Shown piece by piece: positions 1 through 11,255 of a stretch of 64,000 nucleotides of DNA. This stretch comes from Molossus alvarezi (taxonomy: Eukaryota > Chordata > Mammalia > Chiroptera > Molossidae): contig CM073889.1 in the NCBI GenBank assembly GCA_037176705.1, forward strand, positions 57,839,596 through 57,903,595, written 5' to 3'. The stretch's first letter is position 1; every line of letters begins with the position of its first letter. The position numbers were made by a program, and so were the translations under genes. The notes under the pieces were generated by a model. The model was not told where the DNA came from. It made no database searches and saw only the letters and a program-made list of their open reading frames with translations.

Positions 1-1030
1 CACTTGTTGTTTGATGATTTGTTGATGGTGGCCATTCACAGGTGACATCTGATTGTTGTCTAAATTTGCATCTCTCTAATGATTAGTGATGTTGAGCATT
101 TCTTCATTTGTCCTGTTTGGAGAGGTGTCTACTCAGCTCCTCTGCTCATTTTTTAATTGGGTTATTTATCTTCCTTTTGTTGAGTTGTGTGAGTAATCTA
201 TATATTTTGGAAATTAGCCCCTTATCAGATGTATCATTGGCAATGATGTTCTCCCATACAGTGGGTTGCCTTTCCATTTTGATGATTGTTTCTTTTGCTG
301 TGAAGAAGCTTTTTAGATTGAATTGGTCCTTTGTGTTCATTTTTTCCTTTGTTTCTCTTGCCTTAGGTGATGTATCAGTGAAAATTTTGCTGCGTATGAT
401 ATCCGAAATTTTGTTGCCTACATTTTCTTCTAGATTTTTATGGATTCATGAGTAACATTTAAGTCTTTTATCCATTTTGAGTTTATTATCGTGTATGATG
501 TAAGTTGATGGTCTAGTTTCATTTTTTTTTTGTATGTAGCTGTCCAATTTTCCAACACCATTTATTAAAGAGGCTGTCTTTACTCCACTGTGTGCTCTTG
601 CCACCTTAGTCAAATTTTAATTGAGCATATTGCCTTGGGTACATTTCTGGATTCTCTGCTCTGTTCCACTGGTCTATATGTCTGATCTTGTGCCAGTACC
701 AGGCTCTTTTATTAGAGTCGCTTTGTAGCATAACCTGATGTCTGGTATAGTGATCCCACCTACTTTGTTCTTTTTCAAGATTGCTGTGGCTATTCAAGGT
801 CCTTTTTGATTCCATAAGAACTTTTGAAGTATTTGTTCTACTTCTGTGAAGTATGCCGTTGGCATTTTGATGGGGATTGCACTGAATCTATAGATTGCTT
901 TGGGTTGTATAGACATTTTAATAATGTTAATTCTTCCAGTACATGGACAAGGTATGTGCTTCCACTTTTCTATATCTTTCTCTATTTCTTTTTTCAATGT
1001 CCTGTAGTTTTCTGCAAATAGGTTCTTTAC

Positions 1031-1594
1031 TTATTTTATTAAGTTTATTCCTAGGTATCTTAATTTTTTTGCTGTGATGGTAAATGTGATTGTTTTCTTA
1101 GTTTCTCTTTCTGTGAGTTCATCATTGGGGTATAAGAATGCCATCGATTTCTTGACATTAATTTTGTATCCTACTACTTTGCCAAATGCATTTATTAAGT
1201 CTAGTAAATTTTTGATTGACCCTTTAGGGTTTTCTATGTATAATATCATGTCATCTGCAAATAATGACAGTTTCACTTCCTCCTTCCCAATTTGGATCCC
1301 TTTTATTTTTTCTTTCTGTCTGATTGCTGTGGCTAAGACTTCCAGTACTATGTTAAATAAGAGTGGCAAAAGTGGATATCCCTGTGTTGTTCCTGTTCTT
1401 AAGGGTAATGCTTTTAGTTTTTGCCCATTGAGTATAATGTTGGCTGTAGGTCTTTCATATATGGCCTTTATTATGTCGAGATATGATCCCTCTATTCCCA
1501 CATTGCTGAGCGTTTTTATCAGAAATGGGTGCTGGATTTTCTCGAATGCTTTTTCAGTGTCAATTGACATGATCATGTGATTTTTATTCTTCAC
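1031..1594 (-). pseudogene. L1 ORF2 reverse-transcriptase fragment
   Basis: This is a 187-residue open stretch of L1 ORF2p. It contains the motif-A region ([11 protein letters not shown], with the catalytic Asp), a [20 protein letters not shown] block matching the conserved L1 RT region, and the catalytic [12 protein letters not shown] block. The middle ORF2 domain uses these residues to copy RNA at a nicked target. Here the frame ends downstream at [10 protein letters not shown] and the rest of ORF2 lies in other frames, so no functional polymerase is predicted. Confidence 0.93.
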
Positions 1595-2611
1595 TTTGTT
1601 TATGTGGTGTTACATTTATTGATTTGGGAATATTGTACCAGCCTTGCATCCATGGGATGAATCTCACTTGGTCATGGTGAATAATTTTTTTGATGTATTG
1701 ATGGATCTGATTTGCTAGTATTTTGTTCAGGAGTTTGGTGTCTATGTTCATTGGGGTATTGGATGGTAGTTTCCTTTCGTTGTAGTGTCTTTTTCTGGTT
1801 TTGGAATTAGAATTATGCTGGCCTCATGAAACAAGTTTGGAAGTCTTCTTCTTCTTGAATATTTTGAAATAGTTTGAGAAGAATGGGTGATAGTTCTTTT
1901 TTGAATTTTTGTAAATCTCCCCCTTGAAGCCATCTGGGCCTGGGCTTTTGTTTGCTGGAAGTGTCTTGATTACCTCTTCAATTTCCTTAGTTGTTATTGG
2001 TCTGTTCATGTTTTATATCTCTTCCCAGTTCAGTTTTGGGAGATAGTGTGTTTCTAGCATTGTGTCCATTTTGCTTAGATTGTCAAATTTGTTGCCATAT
2101 AGTTGTTCATAGTAGCTCTTAAGGATCTTTTGTATTTCTGTGGTGTCAGTTGTTACTTCTCCTCTTTCAATTCTGATTTTGAGTATTTGGTTCTCTCTCT
2201 TTTTTTTTTTTTTTTTTTGGTGAGTCTAGCTAAGGGTCCATCAATCTTGTTTATCTTATTGAAAAACCAGCTCTTTGTTTCATTGATCCTTTGAATTTTT
2301 TGGTCTCTGTATTTATTTATGCTCTGATCTTTACTATTTCCTTCCTTGTACTTGCTCTGGGGTTTTCTTTTTGTTTGCATTCTAATTCTTTAAGTTGTGA
2401 GGTTAGACTATCAATTAGAAATTTTTCTTGTTTTTTGAGGTAGGCCTGTAGTGCTATGAACTTCCCTCTCAGAACTGCTTTCGCTGCATCCTATAGATTT
2501 TGTGTTGTTTTGTGTTCATTTTCATTGTTTCCAGGAAGTTTGTAATTTCTTTCTTGATTTCCTCGGTAACCCCTTTATTGTTTAATAACATGGTATTTAG
2601 CCTCCATATGT

Positions 2612-3088
2612 TCAAATATTCTTATTGCAATTGATTTCTAGTTTCAGGCCACTGTGATCTGAGAAGATGCTTGATATGATTTCAGTCTTCTTGAACTTGT
2701 AGAGATTTAGTTTGTGTCCTATCATGTGGTCTATCTTTGAGAATGTCCCATGTGCACTTGAGAAGAATGTGAATTCTTTAGTTTTGGAGTGTAATTCTCT
2801 GCAGATATCTATCAAATCCGTTTGTTCTAGTGCTTCGTTTAGAGTCTCTGTTTCCTTGCTAATTTTTTGTCTAGAGGATCTAACCAGTGGCATCAACGGG
2901 ATTTTGAAATTCCCTGCTATGATTGTATTGCTGTCAATTTTTCCTTTGAAGTCCTGCAGATGATTTTGAATATATTTTGGTGCTCTCATATTGGGTGCAT
3001 GTATGTTTATCAAAGTTATATCTTCCTGTTGGGTAGATCCTTTCAATATTATGTAGTGGCCTTCTTTGTCTCTAGTTATGGCCTTCAT
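2612..3088 (-). pseudogene. L1 ORF2 endonuclease-domain fragment
   Basis: This 158-residue open stretch matches the latter part of the L1 apurinic-like endonuclease domain. It includes the block corresponding to NIYAPN (here NIHAPN), the GDFN region changed to GNFK, and the C-terminal SDH catalytic motif (SDHSGL). The GDFN to GNFK change removes residues normally needed for catalysis. The N-terminal endonuclease residues lie upstream in a different, interrupted frame. Confidence 0.9.
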
Positions 3089-3335
3089 TTTGAAATCTAT
3101 TTTATCAGATATGAGTTTTGCTACCCCAGCTTTGTTTTCCTTTCTGTTTGCTTGAAAGATTTTTTCTATCCCTTCACTTTCAACCTATGTGAGTCTTTTG
3201 TTGTGAGGTGGGTCTCTTGTAAACAACATATAGATGAGTCATGCTTTCTTATCCAATCAGCTACTCTGTGTTTTTTTATTGGAGCATTCAATCCATTTAC
3301 ATTTAAGGTGATTATTGATATGTACTTATTTATTG

Positions 3336-3805
3336 CTATTTTTGTTTAGTTTGGTTGTACTTTTTTCCTATTTCTTCTACTAATTGCAGCAGTCCTTTTA
3401 ACATTTCTTGCAGTGTTGGTTTTGTGCTAAAGTATTTCCTTAACCTTTTTTTGTCTGAGAAGCTCTTCATTTGACCTTCTATTTTGAATGATAGCCTTGC
3501 TGGGTAGAGTAGTCTTGGATTCAGATCCTTGTTTTTCATGACCTTGATTACTTCATGCCATTCCCTTCTGGGCTGTAGTGTTTCTTGTGAGAAGTCAGCT
3601 GAGAGCCTTATGGTGTTCCTTTGAAGGTAACCTGTTGCTTATCTCTTGCTGCTTTTAGGATTCTCTCTTTGTCGTTAAGTTTTGGCATTTTAATTACTAT
3701 GTGTCTTGGTGTGGGCCTGTTTGGGTTCTTCTTACTTGGGCCTCTCTGTGCTTCTTGAACTGGAATGCCTTCTTCCTTCACCAAATTAGGGAAGTTTTCT
3801 GTCAC
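3336..3805 (-). pseudogene. L1 ORF1 C-terminal fragments
   Basis: Two open pieces on the minus strand (3608-3805 and 3336-3539) encode the L1 ORF1p RNA-binding C-terminal region. Recognisable blocks are RPTPRHIVIKMPK, DKERILKAARDKQQVTFKG, and then NPRLLYPARLSF. Interruptions lie between the pieces. ORF1p is the trimeric nucleic-acid chaperone of L1. The N-terminal coiled coil is absent because the element is truncated at about 3815. Confidence 0.88.
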
Positions 3806-3815
3806 TATTTCTTTG

Positions 3816-3924
3816 AGAAACAGGTCTTTTAATTATTATATATATATGCTCGTGGTAAAAGGAAAATCTAAGTAGCATACACAAAGATACACAATGAAAA
3901 ACCGGTCTCTGAAGAAGAGAAAAT
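3816..3924. other. Short unique spacer between two head-to-head L1s
   Basis: About 110 bases separate the truncated minus-strand L1 from the 5' end of the plus-strand L1. It includes an AT-rich stretch (about 3830-3847). I see no gene and no clear target-site duplication of either neighbour. Confidence 0.6.
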
Positions 3925-5197
3925 GGTGATTCCAAAATGGCGGCAGAGTGAATGGAAGCTTCACAGATAATCTCCAAGGACCAAACTGGAATTACAACTA
4001 AAATAAAGACAAACCGTTAGGGAAAACCAACAAAAAAGCAGCTTGAGAGGACCCGTATAAGCAGGAACACCAAATGGACACTAAATTGAGCCTGGTAGAA
4101 ACTGCATAGGCACGAGATGGCAGAATGGGAGCCCATGGACAGTAGCTCTTTTAGCTGTGAACAGCTCCCTCGGGGTGAAAATTCCAAACTGGCTCTACAG
4201 TGCAGAGGGCTGGGATAGAGCACCAAATTAGCTACAGCCTCTCACCTTGGGCTCTGGCAGAGGGAGGGTAGACTGGACTGGAACTGTGTGGAGAGACTCA
4301 AGAAATTGGAAAGCCAGGTGGGCAATGGGAGTTTTGTTCTGAATCATTCCCTCACAAGACAGTAGCCATATTACTAAAACAGCCCCTTCCCAGAGCCCCA
4401 GGAAGAACCAATAGTTCCTCCTTCTGGAATTCAACACCACTAGGCCAGGCCAGAGAAATAGAAATTGAGGCTCATTAACATCTCAATTTAATGAGGACAA
4501 GTGCCCCACCTGCTGGAAATCCTCTTACACCTGAGGATTTTTTACATTCAGCAGAGGGCTACAAATAGAGGCTTATCAAGTAACAGACTAATAACCTTCA
4601 GGCTGGCATATCTACCCATGAAAGTGAGACTTGACAGTGGTGTTTAACATGGGTCCTCCCATACTCACTCAAACCAGTGAGAGAGCTACAACCAGTGGAA
4701 TACCAACATCCATGGGAAAAATCTCGCAGGCTCCAAAACCCACTGAGAGAGTCAAAATGGTAAACCAAAACAAAAACCATTGTAAATGAAAAAACAAGAG
4801 AACTCTACCGAAGAAGAGATAAATGAAATGCATTTTAGAATGATGACAATGAGGAAGCTCAACAGCATGAGTAAAGAGCTCAACAGCATGAGTAAAGTTA
4901 TAGAAATATTGAAAATCAACCAATTGGAAATGAAGAATTACATAGCAGAAATAAAGAACACATTGGAGTGAATAACCGGCAGAATAAAAAAAGCTGAGGA
5001 TCAGATAAGTGAATTAGAAGACAAGGTAGAAAAAAAAAATCACCCAATCAGAGAACCAAAAAGAAAAAAACAATTATTAAACAGGAAGACAGCTTAAGAG
5101 ACCTGTGGAAAATATGAAACATAACAACACACAAATTATTAGAGTTCCAGAAGAAGAAGAAAATGAGCAAGGCTTGGAGAATATATTTGAAGAAATA

Positions 5198-5426
5198 GTG
5201 AAAGCTGGCTGGTGTGGCTCAGTGGTTGAGTGTCAACCCATGCACCAAGAGGTCACCAGTTTGATTCCTGGTCAGGGCATATGCCCAGGTTGTAAATCTG
5301 ATCCAGTTGGGGGCAGGTAAGCGGCAGCCAATTGAAGTTCTTGCTCATCGATGTTTCTATGTCTCTCCCTCTCCCTTCCTCTCTCTCTCAAATCAATAAA
5401 AAAAAATTTTAAAAAGGAAAAAACAA
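5198..5426 (+). mobile_element. Ves-type bat SINE, subtype A
   Basis: It has a tRNA-like head (TGGCTCAGTGGTTGAG, then GGTTTGATTCC-like B-box sequence), a CT-rich middle and an AATCAATAAA tail. It lies inside L1 ORF1. TGAAGAAATA occurs at 5188-5197 and 5427-5436 and may be the target-site duplication, although a few extra bases precede the usual SINE start. Confidence 0.88.
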
Positions 5427-5738
5427 TGAAGAAATACAAGAAGGACAGAGAGCCCCAAGTAAGAAGAACCCAAACAGGCCCACACCAAGACACATAGTAA
5501 TTAAAATGCCAAAAAATTAGACAAAGAGAGAATCCTAAAGGCAGCAAAAGACAAGCGACAGGTTACCTACCAAGGAACCCCATAAGCCTCTCAGCTGACT
5601 TCTCAACAGAAACACCACAGGTCAGAAGGAAATGGCATGAAGTAATCAAGGTCATGAAAAACAAGAATATGAATCCAAGACTACTCTACCCAGCAAGGCT
5701 ATCATTCAAAATAGAAGGTGAAATAAAGAGCTACCCTG

Positions 5739-5967
5739 GCCCTGGCTAGTTTGGCTCAGCAGTTAGAGCTTCGGCCTGCAGTCCAGAGAGACCCAGGTTC
5801 GGTTCCTTTAAGGGCATGTACTCAGTTGCAGTTTTTCCCTGGCCTTGGTTGGGTTGTGTGGGTGGAAGACATTTGATGTGTCCCTTTTATGTCAATGTTT
5901 CTCTCTCTCTCTTCCTCCCTCTCCCTCTTGCTCTGTCTCAACAAAAAATGAAAAAACAAAAAAACAA
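5739..5967 (+). mobile_element. Ves-type bat SINE, subtype B
   Basis: It starts GCCCTGGCTAGTTTGGCTCAG and has a B box GGTTCGGTTCC, a CT-rich region and an A-rich tail. It interrupts the end of L1 ORF1. AAAGAGCT is repeated at 5725-5732 and 5968-5975, consistent with a target-site duplication. Confidence 0.9.
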
Positions 5968-8916
5968 AAAGAGCTTCTCTGAAAAAAAAAAAAAAAGTCT
6001 AAGGGAATATATTAGGACCAAACCAGCACTGTAAGAAATGTTAAAAAAACAACAACAAACAAACAAACAAAAAAACTGCGGTAACTAGTAGATGAAATAG
6101 AAAGAAAAATAGAACCATAATAAACAAAAATGGCAATAAATAAGTACATATCGATAACAACATAAAATGTAAATGGATTAAACACTCTGATCAAAAGACA
6201 CAGAGTAGCTGATCGGATAAGAAAGCATGACTCATATATATGTTGTTTATAGGAGACCCACCTCAAAACAAAAGACTCACATAGGTTGAAAGTGAAGGGA
6301 TGCAATGAAATTTTCCAAGGAAATGAGAAGGAAAAAAGAGCTAGGGTACAATATTCATATCTGATAAAACAGACTTTCAAATCAAGGTTATAATTAGAGG
6401 CAAAGAAGGCCACTACATAATATTGAAAAGATCTATCCAACAGGAAGATATAACCTGGGTAAACATATATGCATGCAATATAGACGCAAGAAAATATATT
6501 TAAAAACTTCTGGAGGACTTCAAAAGAGAAATTGACAGCAATACAATTAAAGCAGGGGTCTTCAACAACCCCCCTGTGAACACTGGATACATCCTTTAGA
6601 CAAATAATTAACAAGGAAACAGATACACTAGATCAAATGAATTTAATAGATATCTACAGAGAATTACACTCCAAAACTAAAGAATTCACATTCTTCTCAA
6701 GTGCATATGGGACATTCTCAAAGATAGACCACATGTTAGTACACAAACTAAGTCTTTACAAGTTCAAGAAGATTGAAATCATATCAAGCATCTTCTCAGA
6801 TCACAATGGCATGAAACTAGAAATCAATTATAACCAAAACACACAAAAACATTTAAACACATGGAGGCTAAATAGCACATTATTAAACAATGAATAGGTT
6901 ACCAAGGAGATTACAGAAGAAATCAGAAAATTCCTGGAAACCAATGAAAATGAAGACAAAATAACACAAAATCTATTGGACATAGCAAAAGCAGTCCTGA
7001 GAGGGAAGTTCATAGCACTAAAGGCCTACCTGAAGAAGCAAGAAACATTTCTAATTGACTTTCTAACCTCACAACTTAAAGAACTAGAAAGCAAACTAAA
7101 ATAAAAACCCAGAGCAAATAGAAGGAAAGAAATAGTAAAGATTAGAGCAGAAATAAATGGCATAGAGACTAAAAAACAGTTCAAAACGTCAATAAAACAA
7201 AGATCTGGTTCTTTGAAAAGATAAAGAAGATTCATAGACCCTTAGCTAGACTCACCAAGAAAAAAAGAGAGAGGACCCAGATAAACAAAGCTGAAACAAA
7301 AGAGAAGTAACAATTGACACCACAGAAGTACAAAGGATCATTAACAAATACTATGAACAATTATACGCCAACAAATTGGACAATCTAGGCAAAATGGACA
7401 AATTTCTAGAAACACATAGACTCCCAAAACTGAACCAGGAAGAGATAGAAATCTTGAATAGACCAATAACAACTAAGGAAATTGAAGATGTAATCAAGAA
7501 TCTCCCAGTAAACAAAAGCCCAGGACCAGATGTCTTCACAGGGGAGCTTTACTGAACATTCAAAGAAGAACTAACACCCATTCTCCTCAAACTATTCCAA
7601 AAAATTCAGGAAGAAGCAAGACTTTCAAACTTGTTTTATGAGGCCAGCATAATTCTAATCCCAAAACCAGATAAAGATACTACAAAGAAAGAAAACTACA
7701 TGTAATATCCCTGATGAACATAGATGCCAAAATCGTTAACAAAATATTAGCAAATCAGATCCAGAAATACATTAAAAAATTATTCACCATGACCAAGGAG
7801 TCACCCCAGGGATGCAAGGCTGGTCCAATATTTGCAAATCAATAATGATACACCACATAAACAAAATGAAAGATAAAACTATATGATCATATCAATGGGT
7901 GTTGAAAAAGTATTCAACAAAATCCAACACCCATTTCTGATAAAAATTCTCAGCAATATGGAAATAGAGTGATCATATTTCAACATAATAAAGGCCATAT
8001 ATGAAAAGCCTACAGCCAACATCATACTCAATGGGCAAAAACTAAAAGCATTTCCTTCAAGAACAGGAACAAGAGAGGGAGGTTCACTTTCACAACCTTT
8101 ATTTAACATAGTACTGGAAGTCTTAGCCACAGCAATTAGACAAGAAGGAAAAATAAAAGGAATCCAAATTGGAAAGGAGAAAGTGAAACTGTCATAATTC
8201 ACAGATAACATGATATTGTACATAGAAAACCCTAAAGACTCCATTAAAAATCTACTAGATTTAATTAATAAATTTGGCAAAGTAGCAGGATACAAAATTA
8301 ACATCAAGAAATTGATGGCATTCTTATACACCAATAATGAACTCACAGAAAGAGAAACTAATGCCATTTTCCAATACAGAAAAAAAAATGAAGATACCTA
8401 GGAATAAACTTAAGCAAAGAAGTGAAGGACCTATTTGCAGAAAACTACTGGAAGCATTTACCTGTTTATGGACTAGAAGAATTAACACTATTAAAACGTC
8501 CATACTACCCAAAGCAATCTATAGATTCAATGTAATTCCCATTAAAATACCAACGACATATTTCATAAAAGTAGAACAAATACTTCAAAAGTTCATATGG
8601 GACCAAAAAAGACCGGAATAGCCACAGCAATTTTGAAAAAGAAGAACAAAGTAGGAGAGATCACAATACCAGCTATCAGGTTATACCACAAAGCCACTGT
8701 ACTCAAAAAAGCCTGGTAGTGGCACAAGAACAGGCATATAGATCAATGCAACAGAACAGAGAACCCGGAAATTGACCCAAGACATTATGTTCAATTAATA
8801 TTTGACAAAGGTACCAAGAGCATACAGTGGAGTCAAGACAGCCTCTTCAATAAATGGTGTTGGGCTCTGGCCAGTTTGGCTCAGTGGTCAGAGTGTCAGC
8901 CTGCGGTCCACAGAGA

Positions 8917-8976
8917 CCTGGGTTTAGTTCCCGCTAAGGGCGCGTACCTGGGTTCAGTTCCCGCTAAGGGTGCGTA
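8917..8976 (+). repeat. 30-bp tandem duplication of SINE B-box region
   Basis: Two adjacent 30-base copies begin CCTGGGTTTAGTTCCCGC and CCTGGGTTCAGTTCCCGC. They differ at two or three sites. The result is two B-box-like sites in one SINE. Confidence 0.93.
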
Positions 8977-9058
8977 CCTCGGTTGCAGTTTGTCCCTGAC
9001 TCTGGTTGGTTGTGCGGGCGGCAGCCACTTGATGTGTCCCTTTAATATCAATGTTTTA

Positions 9059-9059
<1 letters not shown>

Positions 9060-9105
<46 letters not shown>

Positions 9106-9137
9106 CCCTCCCTCCCTCCCTCCCTCCCTCCCTCCCA
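9060..9137 (+). repeat. (CT)n(CCCT)n microsatellite in a SINE
   Basis: This is a pure polypyrimidine run of CT dinucleotides followed by CCCT units, expanded from the normal CT-rich part of the SINE. Confidence 0.95.
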
Positions 9138-10141
9138 CTCTATCTGAACAAAAAATGGAAAAATGTCCTCGGGTGAGGATAAAAATAAATAAATAAATGA
9201 ATAAATAAATAAATGGTGTTTGAAAAAGTGGACAGCTACATGGAAAAAATTGAAACTAGACTACCAATTTACACCATACACAAGAATAAACTCAAAATGG
9301 ATAAAAGACTTAAATGTAACTCATGAATTCATAAAAATCCTGGAAGAAAATGTAGGCAACAAAATTTGAAACACCACACACAGCAGAATTTTCACTGATA
9401 CAATGCCTAAGTCAATAGAAACAAAGAAGAAGATGAACACATGGGACTACATCAAACTAAAAAGCTTCTGCAAGCAAAAGAAACAAGCATCCAAATGGAA
9501 AGGGAACCCACTATATGGGAGAACATAACTGCCAATGATACATCAGATAAGGGGTTAAATTCCAAAATATATAGAGTACTCGTACAACTCAACAAAAGGA
9601 AGACAAGAAACCAATTAAAAAATGGGCAGAAGACCTAAATAGACACCTCTACAAATAGGACATACAAATGAAGAAGAGACATATGAAAAAAATGCTCAAT
9701 GGCACTAATCATCATAGAGATGCAAATTAAAACAACTATGAGGTATCACCTCACACCTGAACAACCAGTGCTGGTTAGTGTGTGGAGAAAGGGAACTCTA
9801 GTACACTGCTGGTGGGAATGCAGAGTGGTGCAGCCACTATGGAAAACAATATGGTATTTCCTCAAAATATTAAAAATTGAACTTGCATTTGACCCAGTGC
9901 CACTTCAGCCTAAGAAGCCTAAAACACCAATCAGAAAGAATATATATACTCTATGTTCATAGCAGCACTATTTACAACTACTAAGATCTGGAAAGAGCCC
10001 AAATGTCCATCAATAAATGAGTGGGGGAAAAAAGCTGTGGTACATATACACAATGGAACACTATGCAGCTGTGAGAAAGATCTCATATCCTTTGAGATGA
10101 CTTGGAGGGACCTGGAGAGTATTATGCTAAGTGTGAATTAG

Positions 10142-10419
10142 GAGGAAGACAAATGCCACATAATCTCACTTATCTGTGGAATATAATGAACAAAATAGAC
10201 CCAGAGACATAGAAAGGAGTATGTTTCAGTCTAACAAACCTCAGAGGAGGTAGGTGGGGGGTAGGGAGGGATGAGATAAACCGAAGAACTTTTACGCACA
10301 TATGTGTAACCCATGGACCTAGACAACAGTGCTTTGGGGTTTGGGGGATTGGGAGGAGGGTGTCTAGGGGGGAAAAGGAGAAACATCTGTAACAAAAATA
10401 AATTAAAAAGAAAAAAAAA
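10142..10419 (+). other. L1 3' UTR with G-rich tracts
   Basis: After the ORF2 end the sequence is G-rich in two blocks (about 10245-10275 and 10333-10376), each with several runs of three or more G. An A-rich tail follows. L1 3' UTRs commonly hold such G-runs, able in principle to form G-quadruplexes. Confidence 0.75.
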
Positions 10420-10524
10420 CAGTGTACTTCCTGGGGGGCCCTCAGCTCAGAGGTATGATACCCTGTTACAAGCAAACACAGACACCCACAGATATCCTTT
10501 TCATTTTTTATCCAAAAAAAAAAC
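10420..10524. other. Unique spacer
   Basis: About 100 bases lie between the L1 tail and the next SINE. No gene or repeat was recognised. Confidence 0.5.
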
Positions 10525-10565
10525 CACCTGAGGATATGTTTATTGATTTTAAGCAGAGAGAAAGG

Positions 10566-10609
<44 letters not shown>

Positions 10610-10787
10610 CAGAGAGACAGATAGACAGACATTGACTTGAGAGAGAAACATTAATTGGCTGCCTCCTACACGGGCCCTGACCAGAGATTGAACCTGAAAC
10701 CCAGGTATGTGTCCTGACCAGGAATCAAACCTATAATCTTTTGATAAACGGGATGATGCTCCAACCAACCAAGTCACCCTGCCAGGA
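10525..10787 (-). mobile_element. Ves-type bat SINE, subtype A-like
   Basis: The reverse complement shows the tRNA-like head near 10787 (CCTGGCAGGGTGACTTGG), a CT-rich middle seen here as (GA)n at about 10556-10625, and a tail near 10525. It is diverged. No clean target-site duplication was found. Confidence 0.85.
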
Positions 10788-10826
10788 CATCCCAGGGATA
10801 TTTTTGCCTCTCTCTCTCTCTCTCTT

Positions 10827-11037
10827 TTTTAATCCTTACCTGAGGATAGAGTAGAAGGGAGGGAGAGATGAAGAGAGAGAGAGAGAGAAACATCAATGTG
10901 AAAGAGACATATCAACTGGTTGCCGACCAGGGCCAGGGACAAACCACAACCAAAGTACGTGCCCTTAGCCAGAAGCAAACCCATGACTCATTGGTCCGCG
11001 GGCCAAAGCTCTACCACTGAGCCAAACCGGCCAGGGC
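10827..11037 (-). mobile_element. Ves-type bat SINE, subtype B
   Basis: The reverse complement begins GCCCTGGCCGGTTTGGCTCAG at 11037 and ends at the poly-T on the plus strand near 10827. It is preceded by a (CT)n run (10807-10826). It shares the type-B middle TTGTCCCTGGCCCTGGTCGG. Confidence 0.92.
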
Positions 11038-11095
11038 GCCTCACTTTTTTTCTCAAAAGATACGAACTATACACCTTGCTCTGGAACTCAGCCAT

Positions 11096-11148
11096 TTTCT
11101 TTTTTCCTCCCCTCTCCTCCCCTCCCCCCCTCTCTCTTTCTCTCTCTT

Positions 11149-11234
<86 letters not shown>

Positions 11235-11255
11235 TTCTTTCTTTTCTTTCTTTCC
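11096..11255. repeat. Long polypyrimidine tract, (CT)n then (CTTT)n
   Basis: About 160 bases are almost purely C and T on the plus strand: CCCTCTCC-type sequence, then CT repeats, then about sixteen CTTT-type units. The strand asymmetry makes it a candidate triplex-forming (H-DNA) tract and a likely length polymorphism. Confidence 0.95.

Larger units (their letters stand above)
1..3815 (-). mobile_element. L1 retrotransposon, 5'-truncated, running off the window
   Basis: The minus strand encodes broken L1 ORF2 and the C-terminal half of ORF1. Position 1 aligns with about 40241 of the more complete L1 at 39542-45376, so the ORF2 C-terminus and 3' UTR lie outside the window. Similarity to that copy stops near 3815, inside ORF1, which marks the 5' truncation. 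The order is ORF2 reverse transcriptase (1031-1594), ORF2 endonuclease (2612-3088), ORF2 start region near 3335, then ORF1 (about 3336-3805). Stops and frameshifts separate the pieces, so the copy is dead. The target-site duplication cannot be checked because one end is missing. Confidence 0.95.
4786..6040 (+). pseudogene. L1 ORF1, disrupted by stops and two SINEs
   Basis: The frame opens at 4786 with the coiled-coil-type N-terminus (MKKQENSTEEEINEMHF) and stops after 61 codons. Later pieces include the VPEEEENEQGLENIFEEIV block before the first SINE. The RPTPRHIVIKMPK region resumes after it, at about 5450-5520. A second SINE splits the C-terminal region. A direct repeat of a 21-base unit, AAGCTCAACAGCATGAGTAA-like, occurs at about 4855-4897. 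No functional ORF1p is possible. Confidence 0.85.
8862..9207 (+). mobile_element. Ves-type bat SINE, subtype B, with internal duplication and microsatellite
   Basis: It lies in L1 ORF2 and is flanked by a perfect 13-bp duplication, AATAAATGGTGTT (8849-8861 and 9208-9220). The unit is about 100 bp longer than its relatives. A 30-bp tandem duplication covers the B-box region (8917-8946 and 8947-8976), and the CT part has expanded to (CT)n(CCCT)n. Confidence 0.95.
6129..10141 (+). pseudogene. L1 ORF2, multiply disrupted
   Basis: The start resembles the ORF2 start of the sister copy (MAINKYIS against MEINKYIS) but meets a stop within a few codons. Open pieces cover the end of the endonuclease (6637-6897, with ELHSKTKEFTFFSSAYGTFSKIDHM and SDHNGMK), RT-region pieces (8210-8621) and the C-terminal cysteine-rich segment (9699-9962, with [19 protein letters not shown]). 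The FADD catalytic block is damaged: a stop occurs just before it and it reads TDN. The SINE at 8862-9207 interrupts the later part. Confidence 0.9.
3925..10419 (+). mobile_element. Near full-length L1 retrotransposon with three nested SINEs
   Basis: The element starts with GGTGATTCCAAAATGG, matching the 5' end of the minus-strand copy at 45376. It contains a 5' UTR (to about 4785), ORF1 remnants (about 4786-6040), ORF2 remnants (about 6129-10141), a G-rich 3' UTR and an A-rich tail. SINEs sit at about 5198-5426, 5739-5967 and 8862-9207. Without them the element is about 5.7 kb, slightly short of a typical 6-kb L1. Both ORFs carry many stops and frameshifts. A clean target-site duplication was not found. 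Confidence 0.95.
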
